Assembly: GCA_027422505.1 (NCBI GenBank)
Contig: JAPQWV010000363.1
Location: 124,001 to 188,000 of the forward strand
Source: Craterostigma plantagineum
Taxonomy: Eukaryota; Streptophyta; Magnoliopsida; Lamiales; Linderniaceae
Length of the DNA stretch: 64,000 bases
Direction of reading: 5' to 3'
The notes under the pieces are model-generated. The model ran no database searches and was not told where the DNA came from. It saw only the letters and a list, made by a program, of their open reading frames with translations. Positions 12,938-24,475 of this stretch are shown here, one piece after another. The position numbers and the translations under genes were made by a program. How positions within the stretch are numbered: the first letter of the stretch is position 1; the number at the start of each line of letters is the position of its first letter.

Positions 12938-13212
12938 ATGATGCAAGAAGACCACACTCAAACTCAACAAAAATCTCTTTCGGAAGATATTCAAATGAAA
13001 GTAAGCGAAACACAAGAATCATCGTCCAGGAGGATTAGGAAAATAACATCAAAGGTTTGGGATCGTTTTGATAAAATTCGTGTGGATGGTCAACTCAAGG
13101 CGAGATGTAAGTATTGTTCTTCCATGCTCTCTTGTGCAACTAATAGTGGAATTTCGCACCTTAAAAAGCACATTGAGCATTCATGCACGAGTAGACATTT
13201 GAAGTTGACGGG
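12938..13212 (+). pseudogene. BED zinc finger fragment of a hAT transposase
   Basis: The frame contains SKVWDRFDKIRVDGQLKARC followed by KYCSS and SHLKKHIEHSC, the CX2C and H/C spacing of a BED finger as found at the N-terminus of plant hAT transposases and their domesticated relatives. It ends at a possible donor (GG/gtatgt at about 13212). No hAT catalytic or dimerisation domain follows before the element end at 13645, so this is a decayed or internally deleted copy. Confidence 0.75.
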
Positions 13213-13645
13213 GTATGTTTATAATTTCAAAAAATTTTAAAATCTACTTTAATTTTAGCATTCTTTAAATGGTTTTGTTTAAATTTAAGGATCTTGATGA
13301 TGTGAAATTCTCTCACTTCGAAGATGATATTTGAAAATTCGATTTGGATTCGGAGCATAGATTTTTGACTTAGATTTTGTTTCTTTCTAGATTTTCTTAT
13401 GAGAGACTGATTTAATCAAGAATGTTGTTGGATATATTTTAATGTTTGATTTTCTATTGTTTTTAGAGTATTAAAGATCATTTTTATGCCCATTTAAGAC
13501 ATGTTTACCCGTTTAATTTAATGGGCTTGGGTCTATACCCATTGTTATCCATTAAATAAATTGGTATGCCAATATCCGTTTATTTAATTGGGCTTGGATA
13601 TGGGTCTACATGGGTATACTCATACCCTACCTATTGCCATCTCTA
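13213..13645. mobile_element. hAT-like transposon end
   Basis: The sequence up to 13645 ends CTATTGCCATCTCTA, which reads TAGAGATGGCAATAG inward from the end, a typical short hAT terminal repeat. The subterminal part (13500-13640) is rich in repeated TGGGTATAC / ATGGGCTTGG-type words, as in other plant hAT ends. The next eight bases (TGCGTAAG, 13646-13653) resemble the matching site TGCGTTAG at 8950-8957 in the other PYRB copy and could be a target-site duplication. The left end was not identified. Confidence 0.55.
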
Positions 13646-14760
13646 TGCGTAAGGCCGAAGATTGGGCTTACCAGGAACTCACCCACCTCACCTCACCCTT
13701 CCTCCGTGCCGTCGCTGTGCCTCGCCGCTACGTCACCGTGCCCTCGCCTCGCCGTGCCCTTCATCAATCCAAACCAAAGGTATGATTTTTAAAGAACCCT
13801 AATTTATTTTATTTCGGGAATTCATCTTTTCTTTCGTATTTCTTCGTACCTCAGCCTCGGATTTCTTCCTACCTTCGTTTGTAGTGGGTATTGGGATTGT
13901 GTGGGGCGGCGGTAGACTCTGGTTTTTCTTGCTGTTCGTCTTCTTCAATGTCTTAGTTTTATTTAAATAATACAACCAATTAATTTTACTTAAGCACATT
14001 AAGCTGTAAAAAAAGAGAAAAGTGAACCCGACCCGCGGGTACCCGACGGGTTTCTGGTACCCGAGGTCGGGATCGGGTTTGAAAATCACTATTCGATTTT
14101 TCGGGTATCTGACTCGAAAAACCCAAAATCCGAAATATCCGACTAGATCTCACCCCGACCTTTGAGATGGCTTATTTAATTAAATATCCGTGTGTGCTAT
14201 CGGAACTCCAATTCTGCTATTTCCACTCCAGTTTACAAAATTTGGATGAGCTAAAACCCTAAGAAAAATCTCCCGGCGTCCAAAATCAATAGCTGTCCAT
14301 CCTCGGCACATCAGAAACTCCGACGAACAAGGTACTGTTTTAACATCTTAACCTTTTTTCAGGTTTCTCAGTCGCATGCATTTGTGCGCTTTTCATTGTT
14401 ATATTATACGAATGTTTCCCTGAATAAAGCTTGAATTTTTTAATGGGTATTCAGGTTTGTCATAATGGCTTCACCGTCCACATTTTCTGCTTCGAACTTG
14501 AACGGTGGTGTTGTGGTTCCCAAGTCGTCAAAGAACAATGGCTGGTTTATTTGGAAGCTGCGTTCTATGTCAACACCTTTATTTGCCGAATCATCACTTT
14601 CTTGGGTATCTGCTAATGAGAAGGCTAATGATATGAAACGAGGTAAGATTTATGTCAAGAAAGGAGTCCAATGCCGAGCAATGGAGGTCAAGACAAAAAC
14701 TTCATTCACAAAGGCAACAAGTTTCAACTCCAAGATGTAATCGAAGCTCAGCAATTCGAC
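13646..14760 (+). pseudogene. Truncated PYRB pseudogene with its leader
   Basis: Second copy of the PYRB leader (13646-13961 and 14298-14464) and the start of exon 1 (14465-14760). The first 75 or so codons match the intact gene closely, then a lost G in the ACAAAGGGC stretch shifts the frame and gives a stop at 14738-14740. Homology ends abruptly after GCAATTCGAC at 14760, about 300 bases into the coding sequence; the catalytic domain is absent. The leader contains a 336-bp block (13962-14297) absent from the intact gene. Confidence 0.92.
13962..14297. repeat. 336-bp block in the pseudogene leader, part hAT-like
   Basis: Present in the PYRB pseudogene leader and absent at 9260/9261 of the intact gene. 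Its left 200 bases hold imperfect inverted words around CGGGTACCCG and TCGGGT, a pattern seen in non-autonomous hAT-like repeats. Its right 130 bases look like an ordinary promoter or leader with an AAACCCTAA telo-box-like word at about 14253. It could be an insertion here, or a deletion in the intact copy. Confidence 0.45.
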
Positions 14761-15351
14761 ATCTTTGATTACTTATATATAAACTAGATTTAAAAATCAG
14801 TAACAAGAAAATGTCAAATTAAACTTTCTTTTCTGTGTGTATGTTAATGACGAGTTGCCGAACTTTCAGAAAAAAGATGTCTGCTTTACGAAAATAGTTA
14901 TCGGGGAAGCTTACAAGTGTCTTCTCCACAAGCCTCCTTGGTTTAGAAAGTAGGCAGTAAATGATCATCCAACCACAAGAGTTCGTGAAAATGAACTCCA
15001 TTACATAAAATATCAAGTCTACTTCTAGTTTGCTCTTTAAGGTCAACTTAGTTATAATATTATTCGTTGACTAAGAAGCTTGTTAACCAATTAATTAGTT
15101 CATTTTCAATTGATGTGTGTTCAACATATCTTTATCCAATACCGTAATCAACAAAGATAATAGCGAATATATTTCTCTTATTTCCTATTTGGACCCATGG
15201 AAATGTTCATATAAAGTATATAGAGAGAGTATAAATTGGGCTTTTGTCTTTCGGTTTCAATATTTATGTTGGATATACTAATGAAGATCAGTTATGTACA
15301 TCGTATCTTCTCTATGTAATAAGAAACAAGAGGAAACCTTAATCTCCTCGA
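14761..15351. other. Intergenic stretch
   Basis: AT-rich DNA between the truncated PYRB copy and the 3' end of glycosyltransferase copy 2. The 20-odd bases near 14977 (ATCCAACCACAAGAGTTCGT) recur at about 16379 inside the glycosyltransferase intron. Nothing else recognisable. Confidence 0.35.
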
Positions 15352-17642
15352 TCAGATCGTAACAGTCTCAGAACCCTTACACTTTCTAATTCCGATCTTC
15401 ATCGTCGCCGCCGCCGAGCTTCCAAGAATCTCACAACAATGTCTTCGACGTTCCTTCATTACGAATACAACAACACAGGCCATAGATTACCACACTACAC
15501 CCATCATAACAGAGAAGAACCAATACAATCAATGGGAGAAAAAGAAAAGGAATACATACCTGTCTCCACTCCCTAGTATCCATCTTAGGCGCAGTAACGA
15601 CAACGCTATCAATCCCCAAAATACGATCGTAATTCCTATTGCAGTTCCTCGACATGAAGTTAGCATCGAATTTCCTATACCTCGTCACCGAGCTACGCCA
15701 ACCACCACCACCATTATTGCTGCCTCCTTCTTCTTCTTCTTCTTCTTCAACAGAGTCAAGATAGAAAATTACGGGCCTTTCGCAAGGGTCGCTGCTCCAC
15801 GGCCGAGTGTTGAAGGTGAAGGGCCCATCTTGCCAGCTCCTCCACGTTTTAAAAGTCTGCAAAGGCATTTCGAGCTCTTTGGCTGTGATCAGGCGAGGGT
15901 AGATTTGAACTACGTATCCCCAAGAAATCGATATGGACCATTTGTATTCGCGGTGATAGCAATAGCATTGTTGTAGTATCCTTGAAGGGTCGAGCTTGTA
16001 TGGCTTTAGAAGATTCTCCAAGGAAGAAATCCGCGTTTGGTTCGGGAATAATGGTTCTACAGCGTCGAGGTGGTGGAGGGATGTCAATGGTGACAATGGG
16101 TGCGCTGATAATAGGCCAAAGGCGTCACCTCTAATGTCCAGCTAAAGAAACAAACAATAAGGTGTTAGAACATATAGTAACCAAATGCATTACTGACCAA
16201 GAACTGTAATAATTGCCACTAGTGGTGTTGGTTAACCACAGATCAAAGAATAAACAAAGGGTGGCAGCACCCATAAATAGTTGTTGGTAATCCATGGTCA
16301 TTACGTACAAATCTCATTAATAGAAAAATGTAATAACAGCCGCGTTATTGACGACCTAACACGACGAGGTTGTGTAGATCCAACCACAAGAGTTCGTGAG
16401 CCACATGTTACTGCCCTCGCAGCACATGTTACACTTGACTTTGAAATTTTATATATCGTCGAGTCAACTTTTAGGCGAGAATCAAGAACGTGACCAACAT
16501 ATGATCAGTAGTTCATACTTCATTATGATAATAAATCAGTAAATGGTTGTCCCACTGATGTTACACACTGTCTTTTCGAAGATTTCATATTTACTACAAA
16601 AAAAAAAAAAACAGAAATGTGTTTACGACGATGCTGTAGCTAATTTCTTTGTTTTCAAGAATATGAAGGTCAAAATTCCACTAACACCTTTAACATCAGT
16701 GGGAGAAGAAAAGACTCGAGTCATGAACACCACAAACAAATACTATGATTATCTGTTAGATTATCCCAACTAAAAAAAAAAGGATTTGAAAAAACAAGAA
16801 AGAAGAAGAACGAAAGTGATAATTGATACCTGATGAAATCCGAGCTCTCTGCTTAACCCTACGCCAATTTCACCAACACAAGCCCACACTCTCTGATCCG
16901 ACCCGTAAAAATAAGCATACCTCTTCAAACACCCATCCATGTTCCGAGCCAACTCCACCGCCAAAGGATAGCTGATCGCAAACCCGCCGCCGCCGAACGC
17001 CATGTCGTACGCATGCATCACGTCTTGCTCCACGCTCTCTGAATTTCCGCCGACGTACACCATTTCGCGGTGGTCGTACCCCGACAGAACCGTCACGAGA
17101 TTTTCCGGGAAGAAGACGGTGTCGTCGTCGCCCATCACGAACCACCTCACGTTCGGCAGACCCACTCGGTACAGATCCAACACGACCCGAGCTACCCGCA
17201 CCGCCTGGGTCGACCCATATCGGGTCCAACCCGTGGAGGAGACCCGAATTGGGATCGAAGAGCGATGGGTTTCAGAAGAAGAGTCGAATTCGGCCTCGAG
17301 GAAGGCGAATCCTCGCGTCGAGTTTGGAACCCACCAAAGGTCGGAGTATTTGGACCGGCTTTCCCAGGTTTGGGTTGACCCGGCGATGCCGAAGGCTATG
17401 TGGGAGATGTTTGTTTCGCAGGAATCGGAGATGAGATGGGTTAGGTACATCGTCGGCTCCGGCGCAAAATCGGACTCCGTCGAACTGCCGTAGTACGAAA
17501 TTGCCACCAGTGAAACGGAGAGAAACAAGATAGTAGCAACGGTGGTCTTAATCGGCGATTTCACCGTCGTGTAGTAGCTGAGAGTATTCGTTTTCGGTGG
17601 CTTCGACGGCTCGTGCGCCGAAGGGTCTTTGGCGGATGACAT
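15352..17642 (-). CDS. DUF604/GT31-like glycosyltransferase copy 2, complete
   Basis: Putative Golgi type II glycosyltransferase of the plant DUF604 (fringe-like, GT31-related) family; donor and acceptor sugars are unknown. Exons on the minus strand are 16830-17642, 15560-16141 and 15352-15453, all with GT-AG ends and phase 0, giving 498 residues. A membrane segment covers about residues 33-50, MGDDDTVFF lies near 172, and LDIRGD followed by FGLLSAHP opens exon 2, as in relatives. A run of seven glutamates codes for a GAA/GAG repeat near 15725. The last exon gives RRRHCCEI and a GIRKC ending. From memory the Arabidopsis relative (At3g11420) lies next to PP2CA, as this gene does here. Confidence 0.92.
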
Positions 17643-18844
17643 ATCCGGCGAAGATTTGAGTAAAGCTAAAACGAGCTAAATAAACCGACGCTGAATACTG
17701 ATTAGGAGGCGCCTGTAGTTCGTACCATTGAAAACCTTGCTTGAATCAACGAAGCGAATGATGACGAAACAGAGAAGGCTGGGTGATAGTGAAGAAACAG
17801 AGACTACGTCGTGGGGATATGTAACAAAAGGTTGTTATGATTCGTTGACACGTGGCAACGTTCCTCGTACGTATGCATTTGGTTTCTGGGACTGGGGATC
17901 GGTTCGTGCTATGCGTGCGTAGCTTTAAGGACTCGTTTCAGATTTACACAATTTAAATGAATCTGTAAAATAATACAATAACAACTAAGGAAAAGTAAAA
18001 AATTTCAAAACATAAAAATTTAAAGTTAATATTTTAATGATCAAAGCCAACAGGAAAAACAAATAATTGCCGGCGAAATCGGCACGCACGACTACTACAG
18101 TTGACTTCGGATATATTTCCACCCAAAACGAATGATTCCAACAAAGACGTGAGTGAAACGGCGCCGTTTGTAAGGGTATGAAAGGAAACCAGTCTTTGAA
18201 AAAAAAAACATGTAATCGTTGGGCTGTTTAGAACAGGCCCAGTTTGTAAGGCCCATTAACGAAACTGCGGGAAAAGCACGCGCCTCATTGGAGAGTAAGC
18301 TACTCTAGCTAGTAGCTAACGCCACTAGCGCGTAACGTACGATGTCGCCACGTGTCGTAATCCTTGCAGGAATCTAGTACCATTATTTATGTCAGAAAGG
18401 AAAAGGAAAAAGAAAAGGAAATGGACATTTAATAATTACACCTCTTAACTACATAGATGATGCGTGTCATCAAAGCAGTAGACGACGTATCACACGTGTT
18501 AGATTCTGAAGAAGAGGAACATGACAGATGTCTGAAATCGACGGTGGAGATGTATTCTACGATCTCTATTCAAATAGAATTTCTACGTCGAGCCCTAAAA
18601 GCTTTTGTTTTAGTGTGTCACGTCACATCCGCCGCGTGGCGAAACTGCTTCGTTAAAAAAAAGTGGTCACCTTCTCTAATTTCTACAATCAAATCGCCAT
18701 TCGATCTTTTCGACAAAGATATTTTGCTTGTCATCATCGCCTTTCTTTCTTTCATTATAATTCTCTATCATCATTTCGATTTGTTATGCTATTCTTAAGC
18801 CTAATTGATTGATCTCCTTACGGCATAAATCATCGATTCTTAGA
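17643..18844. promoter_or_regulatory. Shared upstream region of the GT and PP2C genes, with ABRE/G-boxes
   Basis: These 1.2 kb separate the minus-strand glycosyltransferase from the plus-strand PP2C. Three ABRE/G-box words are visible: CACGTGGC at 17849-17856, CACGTGTC at 18349-18356 and CACGTGTT at 18493-18500. Such elements bind ABF/AREB bZIP factors and are common upstream of ABA-induced clade-A PP2C genes. Homology to the region upstream of glycosyltransferase copy 1 ends at 17809. The 113-codon open frame at 18457-18798 has no domain and is probably chance. Confidence 0.6.
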
Positions 18845-20361
18845 ATGGCCGGTGGTATGTTATGTGGTGGCGGCGAAACCGAGGCTAATACGCCGGCAGA
18901 GCCCAGTTCGAAATCGGCGAGGAAGAGACGGATGGAGATTCACCAGTTCAAGTTCGTCCCGACCGACTCCGCGGTGGCGCCGGAGGTCAAGCGGAGGAAG
19001 ATAGAAACCGCCGGTGCACCGCCACCTCGACCGCCGAAGGTGAAGAACCGTGATCACGAGTCGATGGAGAGTCGCGAGCTTTCTGGCGAGCCGCCTTTTC
19101 TCGGAAGCGAAACGTCGACGACGGCGTTGTCAGAACCAGGGAACACCGAAGAAGCTGACGTGGCGAAGGTAGATCGGAGACCGAGGTTCGGCGTGACTTC
19201 GGTTTGTGGAAGGAGGAGGGAGATGGAGGACGCCGTCGCCGTTCGTCCTTCGTTCTGCGGCGGCGACGTCGACTTCTTCGGAGTTTACGACGGTCACGGC
19301 TGCTCACATGTAAGAGAAGTACAATATTTCCTTCTGTCCGAGAATTTGCTTAAATCTTTGACAAGACAGAAACACTAATAATATGTAACTGTATTATACC
19401 CTTTTTTTTAAGGTTGCAACGACATGCAAGGACAGAATGCACGAGATAGTACGTGACGTGTACGAACGGCGGCGACATGGATCAGACGATGAATCCTCGT
19501 CGTCTTGGGAACGTACTATGTTCGAGAGCTTCTCCATAATGGACAAAGAAGCCGTTGCTTGGAGTAGTAGTGCAACGACAAACTCCTCTACTTCTTCCAC
19601 CACTTGCCGCTGCGAGCCCAACACATCCAAGTGCGACGCCGTAGGGTCCACGGCCGTCGTGGCCGTCGTGACGCCGGGGACGATCGTCGTGTCCAATTGC
19701 GGCGACTCCAGGGCGGTTCTCTGCCGCAACGGCGTTGCCATCCCACTTTCCCAAGATCATAAGGTGGGCTACTATATATATGAAGCTCTTCTTAACTAAA
19801 GCAAGTTTTTGTTTAGATCTGCGATTTTCTTGGTTGTGATTTGCATTGTTTTCTTTAGCCTGATAGACCCGATGAGCTGAAACGAATCGAAGAAGCTGGT
19901 GGGAGGGTGATATTCTGGGACACGCCTAGGGTTCTTGGAGTTTTAGCCATGTCTCGTGCAATAGGTAGTAAGACATATTTTCGAATAAGCGACTGTAGGA
20001 TTTCTTTCTGTTTTTATGCTTGTAAAATATTAATTCTTCTGTTTCGTTTTCTTGGATGATCTCAGGCGACAATTATCTGAAACCCTGCGTGATATCGGAG
20101 CCTGAAGTGACGGTGACGCCGAGGACGGCGGAGGACGAGTGTCTGATCCTCGCAAGCGACGGCCTATGGGACGTCGTCTCCAACGAGACGGCGTGTGGGG
20201 TGGCGCGCATGTGTCTGCAGTCGCGCAAGCCACGCGTCCATGAGGGTTCCGACAAGGCGTGCTCCGACGCGTCTGTTCTCTTGACAAAGTTGGCCATGGC
20301 GCGTGAGACAACTGACAACGTCAGCGTCGTCGTGGTTGATTTGAGGAGAAGTCCTCCGTAG
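18845..20361 (+). CDS. Clade-A protein phosphatase 2C, AHG3/PP2CA-like
   Basis: Mg/Mn-dependent Ser/Thr phosphatase; family members hold SnRK2 kinases off and are inhibited by ABA-bound PYR/PYL receptors. Exons are 18845-19309, 19413-19763, 19859-19964 and 20066-20361, in phase, giving 405 residues. The start fits the MAGG...CGG N-terminus of the AHG3 branch; a basic cluster SARKRRM near residue 24 could be a nuclear signal. VYDGHG is at about 147-152, [11 protein letters not shown] precedes exon 3, and the receptor-contacting tryptophan is W292 in VIFWD. After it this protein has TPRVLGVL where relatives I recall have [17 protein letters not shown] and [10 protein letters not shown] close the domain. 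Three ABRE-type sites lie upstream. Confidence 0.95.
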
Positions 20362-20913
20362 AAGACAAAGACGGTAAAACCAAGATGTGGGGCCCAGTCT
20401 GATTATTTTATTTTATTTTATCTCAGATATTTAGAGGTGGAGGGGTGCGTGTACCGTCTTCCTTGAAGAAGGAACTTGACGAAGATGTCAATAATTGTAG
20501 TATAGGGAAAAATGTGATTGTTTTTGGTTCATCTACTGATATCAAGTACTCTGTTCCAACAAACCTCATGAAGGACATTTGGCGTTGGATGTTGTAACCC
20601 ATCACCACCAAACATTAATTACTACCGACCGTTGGATATTATCAATTGAAAATTCCGCAAATTCCCACCAAATTATAATCATGTAGTTGTAGACGCACAC
20701 CAATCACAAACCATCCAGAAATATAGAAATATAATTCATAAACAGTAGGACATCTTCACGAAGATAAGCCGTACATTAAAAAAAAAGAATGCTAATACAA
20801 TAACATAATTGCTGCGCAAGAGATGATATTTTCTATCGACAGATGAAGGGATAATATTTGATCTTCGCTGTGGTATGGTATGAAGAAGGGTAAGGCCATT
20901 ACCTTGTTATGCA
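20362..20913. other. Converging 3' ends of PP2C and PMT11-like genes
   Basis: Holds the 3' UTRs of the two convergent genes. No other gene is seen. Confidence 0.5.
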
Positions 20914-23900
20914 TTATGATCGTAGGAGTCGTTTATCGCACGTTAAGATTCTGTAACTTGCATGAGGGCCTTCAGATGTTTCCCTTAAATAGATATGCCA
21001 ACCAATGGCCTTTGCAATCTCTTGAAGTTCATCCATTACTGCCAGAGTATCCCGAATGTACACGCGCCCGCCCGGCCTCAGCATTCGATCCATTTCAAGC
21101 ATGATCGATGAGACATTGCATCTGAGGAATATATGAAAAACGGAATGGAACAGACAGAAGATACTATATCTCGCTTGAAGCTGAACGGTGGAAAAAGAAC
21201 CGTACCTTTTCTGTTCGATTGAGAACAGCCCTGCAGCGTGGATTAAGTCGTAGGTTCTTGGATACGTATCGAATGGCTCACACCTGAAAAAGATCCAATT
21301 TTTTCCTTTAGAAAATTCTAGAGTTCGATAGAAGCTAATCGTGCTCTTTCTCCTTATATATAGTTTTGAGGATGTAATAATCATCATCATCATCTATATT
21401 TACCAGTCATGCATAACTCCTATGAGACCGCGATCGTATATGACAGGCAGGGTATTGGGCCCGCTAACGGGTACAACATTGAGCACCCAGCAATCCAACT
21501 TGTTCTCGATTAAAGCTGATGCAAAACTGTGGGTAAAGGAATCAAGTAATATTGTACGTTCAAAAGACAGTATGTGGTGAAGAGCAAAAATGGCACATTG
21601 AGGTGAAAGAAAACGTGAAAGGAAAAAGAAAAAAATTACCCTCCGAAGCCAGCTCTCATGTCCAACACATTCCTCATTTTATATTTACCCCAATGTAAGA
21701 CACGCACGTAACCTTCAACGATCTCTTTCCAGTATTTCGATTCAGCACGAAAAAGCTCATTCCTTGATATGTAAGCATCGAGCTGTATGGTTTGAAGCCT
21801 ATCTGGTGGAGTCTGCAATCTTTCTGGCCAGGCAGTGATATTTGTACCATACCCTTTCTCAGGTAAAGGAGTTATGCAAGGCTTCAAATCAACATACCTA
21901 AAGGAAAACGGAGAGCTTATAAGAAGAAACTTCAATCTAATGATCCGATAGTTAAGAGTAACAGAAAAAAAAAAAAAAAAAAAAAAACGTACCAGACATT
22001 GTCTGGATCATCATTGCGCTCACAAAGTGGAGGTTTAACTCCTTCCTCGCGGTTCAAATAGCAGCTGTTATTTGAGGGCTTCTGCCATATTGCTACATAA
22101 CCCTCCTTCTTCACAAGTGTCCAACAAAGACGTGTTGTAAGGTTAACCATTTCTGCGAAACCAAAGAGGAAGAGAAAGATGAACAATCCGTTCAAAGAGA
22201 CAACAGTACTTGTTCATGCAAAGCACAAACAACTGAGATTTGAAACGGTTATTTTCAATTGGTATTGGTTACATTAAGTCCAAATATATTTACCTTCCCA
22301 TTGTTCTTCAAGGGCTGGTTCATGTTTATAAACAGGTTGGGCCGCCCAAGCAAAATATCCACCTCCCCGAAGCATTCTATTGACCTCAATCAATAAAATT
22401 CCATCTAAAATATACAATGAGAAGTTCTGTTTTCAGAAGTTGCAATCACACATAGAAGCTCTTAAAATGCGACAACAAACCAACTAAATTTTTTCATTAA
22501 AAACGCACCATCTCGAGTCCAGTTGATTCTACACCTTGAGCAATGTATCAAATCAAAGGCTTGACTTGGATAAAGTAAGCGTTTTGTTGCAAATGCAGCT
22601 ACCATTGCAGGCACACCACGCTCAAGCGCAAACTGAATCTGATTTTCGTGGACATCTTTTGGTGCGACAGAGAGAGTGAGGACATTTCGGGATAATAGAT
22701 ACGCACCAAAACTTGCAACACCACAACCGACATCCAACGCAACTCGCGTATGTCTCCCAAATGCAATTTCAGGAACCATCTGTACCAAAATTCAGAAACA
22801 TTAAAATTGATTTGCTAGTACCTAGTTTATATACAAAAGAAAATTTCCAGCGACCCAATATAAGCAGTAAACTTTGTGAGAAGTTTTCTCCAGTAGAACA
22901 GTTTGCCAATCACATATTACCTTCTCAATTTGATCAAGATACTGATTCGCTCCATGAATAAACTGTGTACCACCTCCAGGAAACTTGAACTTGTCTTTGT
23001 CAACGGTGATCCAGTTCTGACCACCTTTATCCTCAGCCAAACGTGCATGAGGAACATTGCTAAACCAAACCTGCAAGATAAAAGCACATAACTATCTTCA
23101 CCATGCTTAAACAGCAGAACCCACAAAACCTGAAATCTTTTCTAGGAACTGAAATCCCAAAGATAATGAAAATGCTAAATCCACTGCTCAAATGCAGCAG
23201 AACCAATAATATTCAACTAGCATGTAGCACTACAAACGTAAATCTTTGATCTTCTAGAATCTAGAGTACCATGGGCCACATAAAGTATAACATATCTGAC
23301 ACATAGCCCAGACAATACATTTCACCTCATCACGACTCTTTGGCCATGGAATTGGTGTTTGATATCCTCGCGGAGCAGGCACAATACAATCCAACCCTTT
23401 ACCCTTTTCTGGGCAGTGCCTTTCAAACCTTTCCCCTCTTTCTGTCGAAGTCAGAGTCCGAATGGCCTCTTCATTGTCCAAACATGGTATGAACTCCCGC
23501 ATTCTTTTCGGACACAGCGAAAACTTCTTAACCCTAACCCGAATTCCAGCACCCTCCGTAGTTTCACTCTCATTTGACTTCCCCCAATTCTCCACCAATT
23601 CGGGATCATAATCCCCAACTTCAAAATCATCCGTCATCCTACCATTCTCGTCAACCACACCTATCCTATGCACCGCCGGAGCTGGAGGAGGGGGCGCCGG
23701 AGAATCTGAGACTGGGGTTTGGTTCGGCTGAGCTGAATTTGAAGTTCCTTGTGGTGAGTTTAACGCGGTGGTTCCATTGCTTGGCAGAATTGAGGGGTCG
23801 AAAGTGACATTGATATTGGGAGACAGGGCAACCGAAGGCTGAGATGCCGCCGCCTGCGTGGGTTTCTGATGAGAAGAGAAGAACACCAGCTGCTGATACG

Positions 23901-24024
23901 ACGTGTCCGAAAAATGCTTGCCCAAGTAGAAAAACACGACAGAGAGTAGCAAGAACACCGACGTTTTGACGAGCGTGGAAGATTTGAAGACAGAGTGATC
24001 ACCGCCAGGGATCATCGCTTTCAT
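20914..24024 (-). CDS. Probable Golgi methyltransferase, PMT11-like (DUF248)
   Basis: Putative S-adenosylmethionine-dependent methyltransferase of the plant DUF248 family; relatives sit in the Golgi and are thought to methylate pectin or other wall glycans, though the substrate here is unknown. Nine exons on the minus strand: 23326-24024, 22921-23070, 22509-22779, 22294-22404, 21993-22152, 21640-21897, 21404-21526, 21206-21283 and 20914-21121, phase-consistent, 685 residues. A short N-tail and membrane anchor (about 18-37, [18 protein letters not shown]) are followed by a proline-rich stem. The catalytic domain shows [39 protein letters not shown] and [11 protein letters not shown] 25-A/T run lies in the intron near 21965. 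Closest relative by recall is Arabidopsis PMT11 (At2g39750). Confidence 0.95.
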
Positions 24025-24475
24025 GATTGTCGGTTCTGCTATCTCGATTTCGAGTCAGATCTCAACTTCGCCTGGAGAACCAAAAGGCAATTGCAAATGT
24101 AGCATATGCATAGATAGAGCTCAGTAGATTGGGAATGTGGAAAAGAACCTGAGAAGAGAATGGTGGAGAATGAAGGCGACGTCAGCGTGACTCAGACGGC
24201 GTTGCGTGAGCGAGGTAGCGAAGCGGTGGTGCCACGCGCCAACTTGGAATCGGATTTTGCCAAAATTACATTTTTAGTCCAATGCAGTTCTTTCTTCTTC
24301 GTACCAATTAAATTACTCGCCCAAAAGTTGTTAAAATTACAATAAAGCCCAGATATGTCTTTTTTGGCAATATCACGGCCCAATAGGAAAAGCCCATTGA
24401 CTGATTTCTCTCTGCGTCTAAAACCCTGGCTTAATCCTTGAGCACCAAAGTTGGAGAGAATCAGTGACGACGAAA
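24025..24475. promoter_or_regulatory. Divergent promoter between PMT11-like and p32-like genes
   Basis: A 451-bp gap between two start codons facing away from each other. It contains several GCCCA words (about 24346, 24378 and 24392), the site II type bound by TCP factors and common upstream of housekeeping genes. The PMT11 leader lies on the left side. Whether it acts in both directions is inferred from layout only. Confidence 0.45.

Noticed and set aside
18457..18798. 113-codon frame upstream of the PP2C
   Set aside because: AT-rich, no domain, overlaps the promoter and leader of the PP2C.
20914..21393. 159-codon continuous frame
   Set aside because: Reads through two PMT11 introns; the real exons 8 and 9 within it are spliced with GT-AG sites that restore the family protein.
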